Shown here one piece after another: positions 24,645-36,014 of a stretch of DNA of 64,000 nt. Each line of letters starts with the position of its first letter. Positions within the stretch are counted from its first letter, which is position 1. Under the pieces are notes generated by a model, which saw only the letters and a program-made list of their open reading frames with translations, was not told the DNA's origin and made no database searches. Made by a program: the position numbers and the translations under genes. The stretch covers positions 4,898,001 to 4,962,000 of the forward strand of contig CM056874.1 in assembly GCA_029876055.1 (NCBI GenBank), in the 5' to 3' direction. This DNA comes from Madurella fahalii (Eukaryota > Ascomycota > Sordariomycetes > Sordariales).

Positions 24645-26470
24645 ATGCCAGCTGCTGAAGACACCGTGCAGCCGGAAGCCGATGGAGCAGCCCGGCTCTC
24701 GCCGCCGCCTCTTCCGGCGAGTCCGCCACGGATCCTGATAATTGGCGCGGGCTCCCGGGGTTTCACCTACGCCCAAGCCGTGCGCTCGTCAAGCAACGGG
24801 GCGGTCACCGCTATTGCTGAGCCAGATGACTACAAAAGGAGCCACTTTGGCGAAACTATGATCTGGGGCTCCGGGGCGCCATCCCCCGAGGGGGCTGCGT
24901 TCGAGGGCTGGCGTGACTTTATCGCCTATGAGACACGCCGCCGGGCCCGTGTCCAAGCAGGCGAACAAAACGTGCCTCCTGGCGTAGACGCCGCCTTCGT
25001 CTGCGTCTTGGATGAGATGCATAGAGAAGTGGTGGTTGCGCTTTCCGAGTTGGGCGGGTTGCACATCATGTGTGAGAAGCCGCTGGCAACCACTCTCGAG
25101 GATTGCATCGAAATGTACGGCGCTTTGCAATCCAACAAGCTTGCCGACGGCCAGCAGGCTATCTTCTCCATCGGCCATGTTCTACGGTACAGCCCGCACA
25201 ACATGCTACTTCGTAAGCTTCTTCTCGAAGACGGCGTCATCGGGGATATCCTGTCCGTCGTCCACACTGAGCCTGTCGGCTGGTGGCACTTCGCCCACAG
25301 CTATGTCAGGGGAAATTGGTATGTAACAATGGAAACCCCAGGTTCACGGCTTGGTGTTCTGGTGGCACGGCGGGTGAATAATGTCTCCGGCGGGGGCGGC
25401 CTCTTCCTCTACCCCGTGGCCCGACTACACTGGATGGAAAACAAAACGCAGCGGCTAATAGAGTGGCCAGGCGCCGTGAGAGTACTTCGGCCCCGAGCCT
25501 ACTTACTAAAAGCTGCCATGACATCGACGTACTATTGTGGCTACTGTGTTCGCCGGTCGACTGTTCGGCCCAGGATAGCCACCCTCATCTGCCATCCACC
25601 GTCACCAGCAGTGGATCACTGCAGTACTTCAAGAGGAGCCGCAAACCGGTTACAGCTGGTGGTGCTACGAATTGTCTATCGTGCCCTGTCGAGGAATCCT
25701 GCAAATACTCGGCGAAGCGCATCTATGTCGGTAAAGAGCTGAGTGGCCTCGGGTCGGGTAATAAGGCGTGGCCAGTTAAGATCGTCCTTCCGGACATCGA
25801 GTCCTACGGAAGCGAAGCAGAGGCAACTCAGGCACTACTCATCGAACTTGCCAACGATTATGATACGAGCACGCCATCCTCGCAGGTCGCTCGGCGGAAC
25901 TGGTTCGGCAGGTGTGTCTACGAGAGCGACAACGACGTGTGCGACGAGCAGGTGGTCACCATCACTTGGGATGACGACCCATTGCCGCGCCCGCCGTCCT
26001 CAACCGAAGGATGTGTGGCGCCGGACCAACTTGCTGCGTATCAGCCCCGTCGTGGCTCTAAGACAGCCACCTTCCACATGGTGGCGCATACGAAGAAGAT
26101 TTGCGACCGATACACGCACCTCTATGGGGTAGATGGCGAGATCTTTGCCGACTCCACCACCATCACCGTCGAGGATTTCCGCACGGGGCAGACAACGGTG
26201 CATCATCCCCGCATCGAGAGCAGAGGTCACGGTGGTGGTGATATTGGCCTGACGCGCCAGTTCATCCTCGCTGTTGACAAGGTCAAAAACCATGGGTGGT
26301 CTACCGACAGAGCGCAGAGGGAGCTGGTCGGCTGCACTCTAGAAGAGGTCATCCGTAGCCACGCCATGGTATTCTGCGCAGAGGCAGCAAGGCGGGACAG
26401 AAAGGTCGTCGGCTGGCCCGAATGGTGGGCAGACGAAGTTGAGGGCCGGCTGAGCAGAGCTCAAGCATGA
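24645..26470 (+). CDS. Gfo/Idh/MocA-family NAD(P)-dependent oxidoreductase
   Basis: Two exons, 24645-25318 and 25471-26470, give 557 aa. The intron (GTATGT...CCAG, 152 nt) splits a Trp codon; splicing yields GNWRRESTSAPSLLTKSCHD, a block I recognise from this fungal family. The N-terminal Rossmann fold begins RILIIGAGSRG (G34-A-G-S-R-G39). The EKP motif (CEKPL, residues 144-146), whose Lys contacts cofactor and substrate, is intact, as is the SCHDIDVLLW segment of the substrate domain. A Cys-rich segment NCLSCPVEESCKYSAKRIY follows; its spacing looks capable of binding metal, but that is inference. The first 27 residues are Ala/Pro/Glu-rich and probably disordered. Family members oxidise or reduce sugars, inositols and similar polyols; the substrate is unknown here. 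Confidence 0.92.
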
Positions 26471-27167
26471 GGTATCGACCCGCAACCATGCATTTGATGG
26501 CACGGTGAGTAGGCGTTGCTCTCTATGGGCTACCGCGCTCCGGTCGGCGGGCTGGACGCCCTCGCCCGGTCCAACTTGCACATGTAGTGTAAAGTGGAGG
26601 GCTTTCAGGCAGCCAGCCCGTTTCCCTTGGGTCCGACCGGGTTGAGGACACAAGGCAGTACCTACAATCGTATGCGGATGGCCAATCCGCTCAACCACCG
26701 TCCGATGACTGTGTGCCGTGCTCTTGCGTTCAGAGAGGATGATCGTACGTCAAAAGGTGGTGGTGTTGATTTTAGGGCCCCGGTCCACCAGTTAACTTAC
26801 AGGGGTTTGATACCGGAGGTGCCCTGAATTTCGTCCCGCCTCCCAAACCCCGCCAGCAATGATGCCCCACAACCCCAAGTCCGTATCCAAGTTGCAACCT
26901 TGGCTCCGGCATCTTTCGACATCTCTGCGAACGACGAGCCACCGCCTTTGTGCCCGGGAAGCCCTGTTATTGAGACGGCGCGCCGGTATCCCACATGTAG
27001 GTTCCCGGTAACCGCGCTTACGCAACCGCCAATTTTCCTTTCAAATCCAACTGTTCCTTGTGACCCATTACCGCTGAGGTCTCCGAAGCCGGTGCCGCAT
27101 CGCCAACCCCCGCTACGGAGAAAGAGCCCTGCAACTAGACCAAAGACGTTCCGCGTTGGCTGAAGCC
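26471..27167. other. intergenic region
   Basis: Spacer of about 700 bp. The last 300 bp is C-rich and probably the promoter and leader of the oxysterol-binding protein gene. No gene is recognised. Confidence 0.5.
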
Positions 27168-28599
27168 ATGGAGTCCCCAACACCACCGCAACAAGCTGCT
27201 GTAGGGAGCAGTTGGACTGCGTTCCTCAAGGTACGCCAACCTCGAACCCTTCCTCCCTAAGCTAGCTGCATCTTATCCACAGCGTGACAACGCAGTTAAC
27301 TTGCTGTCGTGCCTGCTAACTCGTCGTCTCGATGCAGTCCATTGCCTCCTTCAACGGAGACCTTTCCAGCCTCACAGCACCGCCCTTTATTCTCTCATCC
27401 ACCAGCCTGACCGAGTTTAGTTCGTATTGGTGCGAACATCCCTCCGTCTTTATCGCCCCCGCCAAGGAGCCCAATGCCTCCAAGAGAGCGCTCCTCGTGC
27501 TGAAGTGGTTCTTGACCACCCTTAAGCAGCAGTACGCCAGTCGGAGCGAGCAATATGGCAATGAGAAAAAGCCGCTCAACCCTTTTCTGGGCGAACTTTT
27601 CCTGGGCAAGTGGGAGGACGATGCTGGGACCACTGAACTGATCAGCGAGCAGGTCAGGTTCGTATCTACCCGCCCTTACGTCAGCTCCGGCATATGGCAG
27701 TCCTACTGACAACGTGCGCTTTCGAGGACAGCCATCACCCACCGGCGACTGCATACAATATCACTAACCTGCCGAGCGGCGTCCGGCTCGAAGGGTACAA
27801 CGCCCAGAAGGCATCCTTTTCGAAGACGATCAACATTAAGCAGATAGGCCATGCTGTTCTCACTGTCCCTGTCCCATCATCATCCGATTGCGAAACTTAC
27901 CTGATCACCCTCCCATCCCTCCACATCGAGGGGCTCATATTCGGGTCCCCCTTCGTTGAGCTAGAGGGCAGCTCCTACATCACCTCCTCGACCGGCTTCA
28001 CGGCCAAGATTGACTACAGTGGGAAAGGCTGGCTGTCCGGCAAGAAGAACTCGTTCACTGCTACGCTGTACCCCACTGGCAAGGAGAAGGACGTGCTGTT
28101 CAACGTCTCGGGCCAGTGGACCAAGACATTCGAAATTCATTCTGGGCCTGCCAAATACAACAGCCAGGACAACCTCGTCGAGATCTGGGATCCTGCCCAG
28201 TCGCCTCTGAGCGAACTCAACCTTGCACCGATTGAGGCCCAACACCCCCTCGAGTCGAGGCGAGCCTGGGCCAAAGTGGCAGCTGCCATCGCTAAGGGCG
28301 ACCTTGACACAGTCAGTGTGGAGAAGGGCAAGATCGAGAATGCGCAGCGTGAGATGCGCGCGAAGGAGAGGGCTGAAGGCCGCACATGGCAGCGGCGGTA
28401 CTTCACTGCTCGGACAGATACACCCGACCAAGTCCTGGCCAAGCTAGGGCCAGCTGTGGGCCTGGCGGAGCATGGCGACGCTGACAAGACAGGCGGACTT
28501 TGGCGGTTCGACCCGGCAAAGGCAGAGGCGGTGCGCAATGAGCCCCCATTGGGCGAGGAGGATGCAGGGAAACTCGCAAGGGAGCTGCTGGGACAATGA
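27168..28599 (+). CDS. oxysterol-binding protein, KES1/OSH4 type
   Basis: Three exons, 27168-27230, 27338-27657 and 27732-28599, give 416 aa. The OSBP signature EQVSHHPP is created by the second splice (E125-Q-V-S-H-H-P-P132), strong support for the 74-nt intron with its GTTCGT donor. Other family blocks are [32 protein letters not shown] and [10 protein letters not shown]. The protein consists of the lipid-binding ORD alone, with no PH domain, ankyrin repeats or FFAT motif that I can see, like yeast Osh4/Kes1. These proteins exchange sterol for PI4P between ER and Golgi/plasma membrane and restrain PI4P-dependent secretion. The C-terminal tail ([15 protein letters not shown]) is conserved in short ORPs. 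Confidence 0.95.
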
Positions 28600-29123
28600 T
28601 AACCCCGTGGCCGAGATGGGTGCCGCGGTGTCGGTAGCGGTGAACTTGGAAGGCAGCCGCACCTTTGGTAGAAACGGTGACGATGTGCCGTTGTCTGCAT
28701 ATGCTGCCGGGCCCCAGCACTGAAGAGATGCCGCTTGTTCGACCCCAGAGTTCGTTTATCAATACACTTTTGACATTTCTATGTGGTTCTCTCTGTCGAT
28801 CTCCTTCGAGCCATAGGCGCGTGCCAGTCCGCCCGTGGGGCATGAAATATAATATGGCACTTCTCAGTCATGCCGAAACAAGATCTATCACTCCCCACGC
28901 CCAATGGCGCGGGCCTTGCGGTCTGGTCTACTAAGCCAATTCCATGGATATGCAATGTGTGTAAAGTTACAAGGACTAAGGCACCCTCCATCACTGTCCG
29001 GCCTGGCCGCGCCGGATGTGGAACCCGACCCGCAAGATCTAACGCTTTCTATGATGCATCTAGCATAAAGAGTTCTGATACCGACGACCGGTCTCGAATG
29101 GCAGCACAGGAGTGTCATGGCTG
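28600..29123. other. intergenic region between convergent genes
   Basis: The 3' flanks of the oxysterol-binding protein gene (+) and the ubiquitin protease (-). No gene or repeat was recognised. Confidence 0.5.
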
Positions 29124-31100
29124 CTAGCTTGCTCTTTCGAGCTCATAAAAAAGGAGGTATACCTCCCGCTGCATGCCGAGCACGTCGCGAGTGCTGGCTT
29201 CTTTAACCTTCTCGTCGCTAATACGCCACCATCGGGCCGGGGGCTTGCGCTGTTGCTTAGACTTTGCAGCTGGTGCGGGCTGCGCCGGCACAACTAAATC
29301 ATGGTCGGAACCAGTGTTTCCAGCCGGGGACGGGGCGGCAGAAGGAGCTTTGGAGGGGCCCAGCTGCGGAGACGCCGCGACCGACGCCGGACCGCTAGTT
29401 TTATCCAAATTCTTCTCTCCGGCGCCTTGGGCAGCAGAGAGGCATATCGAAGTCGCGGAGTCCCCCCTATCACCTACGTCTGCGTGAACAACACCCGGGT
29501 CGCCGGCAGGAGTCGCTGCCGCGTCAAGGGAAGGCCTTGACGAACTGGGTCCGGATCCGGAGGCCAACGAATATCGTGTTGGAGTCAAGGTGTTCCCATC
29601 TGGATCTTCGCGCACCGCCTTGATCCGGGGCGTCGACGCTGGACTGGCGGCCTTGCTGTATACCCCAGAAGGCTGGAAGGTGTTTGGGTTTGAAAAAGGC
29701 GGGTAGACGTTCTGGCGCCGGAAGGACTCGTAGTGCCCGCTGTGGTGGCTCCCTTTGTGTGTCACGACACCAAGCAGCTTGTATTTTCGCTGCTGGAGCA
29801 ACCCACCTAGTGGCAGGTGCTCTGGGAATGCCACTTTTGCAGAGTTCTTTAGCGACGTGCGGCTCGCGTCGAATATGGACCTGGACAGATGGATGGCCAG
29901 GATCTTTGGGAATCTGGTGAGTCGGATATGCCGTGCTATTCTGCGCTTTGGTGCGTGGCGGATGTCAGGGAGCGCAATGTCCTCGGGCGGTTTCTCGGGA
30001 TTGGTGTCAATGGCGAGCCGTAACGCTTCCACAGCCGCATGTGCCTTTGCTCTTGCAGATTCCGAACTGGATCGTTGCGCCTCTGACTCGAGGAACGGCA
30101 GAGCGTGCACAAGACGACACTTTTCACATTTGAAGTCATCGATATACTCCGTCTTAAACATGCCGTCAAAGCACGCACCCAGCGTGGTTGCCTGGGCCTG
30201 CGGCACATTAAGCGTCAGGGTGCAGAACGTTGATTCTGTGGGCCGTGGCTGGAACCCGCAAGTTAGGCACTCGATCTGTGATTCGAACTTGCCCTCAAGA
30301 GGGAACCCATCCTCCTCTTCTTTATCCTGACCGTTCGCCTCGCCGGCCGGCGCTGCTCCGGTTGCCAAATCCGGGACCAAAAGCGTCGCTTGGCTCGCGA
30401 AACCTTGCAACGATGCATTTGCTTCGTTGCTAGGCTCGATGATAGTTGGCGTCCTTGGAAGTAGCCCATTGTGCAGGACTGTGACTTGTCTGGCAAAAGA
30501 ACGTGCCCGCCGTCCCGCATGATACTCGTCACACAGCCTTTCCGCCACCACCTGCAGGAACTCCTGCGCGTCCTGCTGCTGTCGGCTGATGCGCTGTCGA
30601 AAAGCCTCCTCCAGCGCTCTCACAAAGGGAGCGGCGGATATGGTCTTCTTATATATCGGTCGCTCGTTCAAGGCGTCCAGAATATCCTTCAAGCTCTTCG
30701 TCACACTCCCTTTCTGCAGTCCCTCCAGCTTCCAATGTGGTATATCCTTGCCAAAACGCAGCGGGGCTGCCCCAGCCTCCTCCCCAACCAATGCACCCGG
30801 TGGCACGGGTTGCCCGTATACTGAATCGTCGTCGAGGCTGCGGCGGTGCACCTCCTGGATCAGGTAGAGGCGGAGGTCCCCTAAGCCAGCGAGCGCTTGA
30901 AGTACCGAGTTGATGAAGCAATCGTTTGCAGGGTTCGAGAGGCCCACGACGCCATTCTTTCGTGACGAGAATGCGCCACTCGAGGATTTTGACCGGTCGC
31001 TGTCGAGGAAATATGTTGGACCAAATACGTAAACCAATGTGATTGCCGCGAGAGAGGCCCCGGCAGCGTATGTAACTACCCTGAGTGTTTTGTCGGGCAT
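29124..31100 (-). CDS. ubiquitin-specific protease with N-terminal membrane anchor (USP30/Ubp16-like)
   Basis: A single exon of 658 aa starting at the first in-frame ATG (MPDKTLRVV); an in-frame stop lies upstream. A hydrophobic segment at about residues 7-31 (VVTYAAGASLAAITLVYVFG) suggests N-terminal anchoring. The C19 peptidase core is complete: Cys box GLSNPANDCFINSVLQ (C61), QQDAQEF, a zinc ribbon made of CLTC (278/281) and CEKC (325/328), and the His box THKGSHHSGHYESF (catalytic His about 456). A long Ser/Pro/Ala-rich insert (about 480-620) precedes the final RWWRISDEKV strand. The layout of an N-terminal helix plus short USP core matches mitochondrial outer-membrane deubiquitinases such as yeast Ubp16 and animal USP30; location is inferred. 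The presence of ATG11 in the same window is probably coincidental. Confidence 0.9.
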   Translation of the reverse strand: MPDKTLRVVTYAAGASLAAITLVYVFGPTYFLDSDRSKSSSGAFSSRKNGVVGLSNPANDCFINSVLQALAGLGDLRLYLIQEVHRRSLDDDSVYGQPVPPGALVGEEAGAAPLRFGKDIPHWKLEGLQKGSVTKSLKDILDALNERPIYKKTISAAPFVRALEEAFRQRISRQQQDAQEFLQVVAERLCDEYHAGRRARSFARQVTVLHNGLLPRTPTIIEPSNEANASLQGFASQATLLVPDLATGAAPAGEANGQDKEEEDGFPLEGKFESQIECLTCGFQPRPTESTFCTLTLNVPQAQATTLGACFDGMFKTEYIDDFKCEKCRLVHALPFLESEAQRSSSESARAKAHAAVEALRLAIDTNPEKPPEDIALPDIRHAPKRRIARHIRLTRFPKILAIHLSRSIFDASRTSLKNSAKVAFPEHLPLGGLLQQRKYKLLGVVTHKGSHHSGHYESFRRQNVYPPFSNPNTFQPSGVYSKAASPASTPRIKAVREDPDGNTLTPTRYSLASGSGPSSSRPSLDAAATPAGDPGVVHADVGDRGDSATSICLSAAQGAGEKNLDKTSGPASVAASPQLGPSKAPSAAPSPAGNTGSDHDLVVPAQPAPAAKSKQQRKPPARWWRISDEKVKEASTRDVLGMQREVYLLFYELERAS

Positions 31101-34091
31101 CCTCGGCGGGACCGGAGACACCTCCTCCTTGGATACTCGGTGGAACGATTTGGGCGGTCGACCGATGCGCTTGTACTACGGAGCTCAGTCGCGGTTGGCG
31201 AGGAACTATTTGTCGGGATTTGCAGATTAGGCAACCTTGCCGGGTCGCTTGTCAGATGGTAACACTTGCCAATACATAAGAACAGGATTGACAAATGCAG
31301 TGGCTGGCCTTGCACTTCAGATCATCCCGTAACCGAAAGTATTGGATACTATTACCAGTTCTCCGATTAGTTAGATTTCTTTTCTTCAGCACTTTGACCA
31401 CACAGAATTTGGGGAAGAGTGGGATGGGGCACGTAGTTCTTAGTAAGATGAAAAAAAAAAAAAAAAAAGAAACATCCCAAATGCCATGATATTCGGGTCA
31501 CCAATATTCCCCCGAGGCGTCGAGTCCTGAAAGTCACCGTTGGCCCCGAGTGATGTACTCTGTGAATCCAGCATAAGTTTTGGCGAATCTTACAGCCCGC
31601 TTGGCGGCGACGACGATAACGCTGGCGTCGAAACGATCGGCGGGAGCCGGTTGCATCACCACGACCACGACCATGACCACGTCAATGTGCTCTTGGTAGT
31701 CGAGCGCAGTGATGGAGAACATCAGGATGGCTACGGAATTCAAGTCACAGAATGGGAGAGAGGAGAGCGAAGCCCCGCCCGACACGGCCTTGCCCACAAG
31801 GAACAATGGACCCCTAGGGAAGCCGCCAGTTGCCAGAAGACCTTCACGTAGCGACCAAGGGCTTGCCCTGGTGTTTCTATACAATTGGGAGAGGGGTCGC
31901 CCGCCAAACCGCTGGTGCCTACGAACCCCTGTCAGCAACCTCTTGCTGTCTCTGCGGGGAGGATTCGCGAGGCACACAGACCTGGCACTCATGACGTGAC
32001 CAGGCGCCAGCCAAGACCAGGGACCAGTTTGGCGTCTCTGGGGAGGTACAGTACGTGGTATCATGTATCATGTTTCTCCCTGGCTAGGGTACCCGGCTTG
32101 GGGGGGGGGGTGGGGGGGAATTGCAGGCGGCAAAGTTGCCACCAAAAAAAAGAACGAACACACAAACTTGCATCTTCCTACTTACAAAGTGTTGATATTT
32201 GGCATACGTACTATTAGCCGTATGGGGTAGCCTAACTGCGTTCTCGGTTGTAGTCATTCCCAGACAGTAACAAAAAATTGTATGCAAAAATACGATGGTG
32301 TCGCATTTGGACCCAGCGGGTAACACTTAGGCATCCCATGCCACGGTGGTGTTCATGATGGCTTTAACGTTATATGACAAGCGTACCTTTAACCCATCGT
32401 CTGGAATCAAGAGTTGCCGAGAATGTGGTTTCTAAACTCGAGCCGGAGATATGCATGTCTTCACAAAGCGGTGTCTAGTGGCTGTGCGATGGCGACCAGT
32501 GGAGTTTACGCTGGTGTAGATTGTTACTAATTAGGTAGACTTTACTTACTTTGCCCAATGTAAGTCTCAATTTACTAGTATATGGGCAGGGTTGTCTTGC
32601 TAGTAACGTGCGCCGGATTGGGCGTCGGAGACGGCCTCTTGGGAGAGGATCGATCCGGCATTGTGGCCTGCGGTCTCTTGGCACCCGTTATCTCGCCGTT
32701 GCACGGTGACATTATGCAGGCACTAATCCGTACCCGAGTGCATGTGTAATATGTAGGTTTCAGCCCCAATCCATAAATCATTAGATTCCTAACAGGGTTT
32801 TCGGGAACTGGTGAGATGCGGCACCACTACCCATACCCAGCGCACTCCAAACCTTGTTTAGCAAAATCACCATCCCGAAAAAAAAAAACTACGCATCTAT
32901 GAGGAACGGGGCGATTGGAAGATCCAGCCGCTCAATATACGCTTTATCCCAATTCTTTTGGGGTGCTGGAACTGCTTCTTCGGCCCGGGAAGATGCGATT
33001 TCCCGAGTCTCGGGCTTAGCACCCCTGTGCTTGGACGGCATTAACAAACAGAACAAGTTCCTTTGTGTCTGATTTCGTTTACCATTGACCCACATTCCCC
33101 GCTGACGGGAACTTGGCGCCGGAACGGTTCTCTTTGCGGGGACAAGAGGGAAACTCTGGCGCGTTGACAGATCCGCCTACACCACACAACCGAGTCACAT
33201 TCAACCCCTTCAGCCCGGTTTGGTAACATAATAAAACTCAATGCCTTCGCGCAGAATCGAACAGGGAAGCGCATACTGTGGGCCGCGAGCGCCAACACAT
33301 TGGCCGGCGCAAATCCCGAACCACGGCGCTGGGTCGGGCTGGGGCAAAAAACCAGACAACGCGAAAAGCTAGCAGCGGTGTAGCTGCGGTCAAGCTCCCA
33401 GTCCTCCCTAGCAGTGCAGCCAATGACGGTGAGATAAGGGTGGCTACACTAGTCGAGTTCCAATCCCATTCATGCCCATCCCCATCTCGCAAGCAACACC
33501 CACCGGGGCATAGGTGGTGAGAATCCCCGGGCTCCCGTGTAATAGTCACACCGGTCCGCAGTGGCTTTTTTGTCGTGCCCCGGGGAGTTGTCGCAAACGC
33601 ATCATCTAAAGATCGGCTTCGCGCTGCCGCGTATCCCTCCCTTTGACTCTACATTGCCGAGATCCCACCGTACTGTGACGATGCGTCAAGCAGTGGTCAA
33701 TTTGGGTAGTATGGGAGTGATTGGAACTCAAGGAGCCGTCGACCGACAGGACCATCTCCAGCATTCAATATCCACGCTAGTTTGTGCCAAGCCATGGCGA
33801 ATCCCAGCCACTGCGTGCCCGGGTGTGACACGTTACACGCTGGCCCATGGCGCCGGGACACGGAAACGACGCCACGCGCAGCAAAACCCACCTCACCGCC
33901 GGGGATGATCAGACGGCATATTCAATACTGGCTAGTGAATGGGCTCGCCGCTTGGGAACCGGATAATTGGGCCCCCGACCCAACGGTCCCAACCCACCGG
34001 GTCGACCGTCTCAAATGGGCTGGGCTTTCACCGACTGTCTGGTTTGTCCTCCTTGCATACGTCCACCTCCCAGCCCAGCGGAGCATTCGCG
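31101..34091. other. 3-kb gene-poor region
   Basis: No gene is supportable. It holds homopolymer tracts (A18 at about 31451, a G-run at 32101-32117, A10 at 32879) and a CACGACCACGACCATGAC repeat at about 31662-31680 that creates a His/Asp-rich frame on one strand and a Val/Met-rich frame on the other. It separates the housekeeping block from the specialised-metabolism locus. Confidence 0.5.
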
Positions 34092-35538
34092 ATGGAGAAC
34101 CTCCCCGGCATAAACCGTCCGTCTGGCGGCAACCTGAACGACTTTGAGTTCACCTTCGAATACTACCTCGATTATTCTGCAAAGATTGAGGTTGATGTAA
34201 GTCTCGACAAGTTGCAGCCAGAACCAGGAACGCTCACTGACATTGACGGACACAGTCCGACCCGGATTGTAGGGCATCGGCGTAAGTGCCCCACGCTCTT
34301 ACATTTCTTCGTCACTGACACGGTGCTGATATACCATGGCGCCACAGAGACACGGCATCCTTATCCGAGAGTATCTTTGAATACTGGAGCGAAAATGGCA
34401 GGACATATCACGCATACCATGGTGGCTGTCAGGAGACCCCAGCTCAGCTCTAACTCGCCCCGTCCATGACTGACCACACACTTTCCCACAGCGTACCACT
34501 TCCCAAACGACGAACCGGAACTGGACCGACTGAACCTCCAGCATGCCATCATAAAAACTCTATTAGATGGCCGGAATTACCTCGCACCGCTATCGCATGA
34601 GAGCCCGCCCCGCAAGATACTCGATATCGCCACCGGGACGGGCCTCTGGGCCATCGAAATAGGGGATGAATTCCCCAACACATCCATTATAGGGACGGAC
34701 CTATCCCCCGTGCAACCCGAGATGGTGCCTCCAAGCGTCAGGTTCTACGTTGACGACGCGTGCGTCTGTCTTCTCCCGTCTTCCCTACCTGGTGCTGACG
34801 TTGCCCCTTTAGCAACGATGAATGGCAAAACGGCAGAGACTGGTACAACATTGACTACATCCACTTCCGCGTCACAATCGGCTGCTGGAATGACATAGCC
34901 GCCGTAATAAGGAGGGGGTTTGAGCGCCTGCGGCCCGGTGGTTGGATGGAGTCGCAGGAGCCGCACATCGACGTCGACTGCGATGACGGCCCCGTTCCGG
35001 AGGACAACGCGGTAAAGCGGTGGTTCACAGAGCTCTGCGGCGCGAGTCTTGCCGCGGGCCGCCCGCTGCATGTCACACCCATGATCAAGCAGTGATACAT
35101 CGATGCTGGTTTTGTCGATGTTCACGAGAAGGTGTATAAAATTCCTATGAACGGTTGGCCGCGCGTCCGGAACCTGAAACTGATTGGCGACATGCGGCAT
35201 CGCAATGTCGACGACGGCATGTCGGGGTTAAGCTATGCGCTATTCCACCGTGTCCGGGGGATGCAGAAGGAACAGATCGAAGTGAGAACCTAGCGAAGTA
35301 CCTGGCGCATATGGAGGCGGACTGATTACTGACTGCTACCTAGTTTTCCCTTATCGATGTCAGGAAGGATCTGGCAGGCCAGCGGACGCACCTCTACGAG
35401 AAGTTTTATGTTGTCTGGGGCCGGAAGCCGGGGGACCCGGAGGATGCGGTTTCGGACCTCAGCTCTCCACGGTCATCGGAGTCACGGGACCGGCGGATGA
35501 CAGAAACCAGCACGGGCGACAATTTGCAGACAGGATGA
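34092..35538 (+). pseudogene. LaeA-like SAM-dependent methyltransferase with premature stop
   Basis: Six exons, 34092-34196, 34256-34281, 34348-34427, 34492-34759, 34813-35281 and 35344-35538, form a 381-codon frame with all phases closing. Codon 254 (35093-35095) is TGA, in MIKQ-stop-YIDAGFVDVHEKVYK, where relatives have Trp, so TGG to TGA is the simplest change. Family features are HAYHGGSYHFPNDEPELDRL, motif I ILDIATGTGLWAIEIGDEFP, IIGTDLSPVQP and RRGFERLRPGGWMESQEP. The C-terminal part after the stop is still well conserved (WPRVRNLKLIGDM, THLYEKFYVVWGRKPGD), so the lesion is recent or a sequence error. LaeA-like proteins influence or decorate secondary metabolism; this one lies next to a terpene synthase. 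Truncation at 253 aa would remove the end of the catalytic fold. Confidence 0.82.
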
Positions 35539-36014
35539 TCATCGAAATCATGGGTGGTGTAAGTAATTATGCATCAAGCAATGACCAAATACCTTGGAGA
35601 AAATATGTGCCCAACCCCTTAGCCTCCCTTCGTGCCAACACGCCAGCTGCCACAACCAGATAACGCCCTCTTCCCGGTCCCTCTTTCCCCCCAACCGCCC
35701 CCTTCCCCCCTCCTCCCCCTCCTTCCTCCCTCACCTCGGCAGTCGAATGGGATGCAAACCCTTAGACAGGCAACGCCCATCCAGTCATCCATTACCCGCT
35801 CACAGGCCGACAGATATTGCAACCCGAGCCCACTCCTACATCCAAACCTCCTTCGACCCTCTCTGGCACGATTGCTGGTCTCGCTTCTTGGGAAGCAAAA
35901 CAATCATCCTCTCCTTTATGATGCGAAGACCATCACTACCGAAGTAGCGTCCTCCCTATTTTAAAATGCCAATCAATACACTGACGGCTACGACGACTTA
36001 GGGGTAGGAGGGTT
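35539..36014. other. intergenic region between convergent genes
   Basis: Spacer between the methyltransferase (+) and terpene synthase (-) stop codons. It includes a strongly pyrimidine-rich tract at 35660-35745 on the plus strand. No gene is seen. Confidence 0.5.

Noticed and set aside
31534..32064. 176-codon minus-strand frame with a Val/Met-rich stretch
   Set aside because: The hydrophobic run comes from a GTGGTCGTG-type simple repeat (His/Asp-rich on the other strand); no conserved domain.
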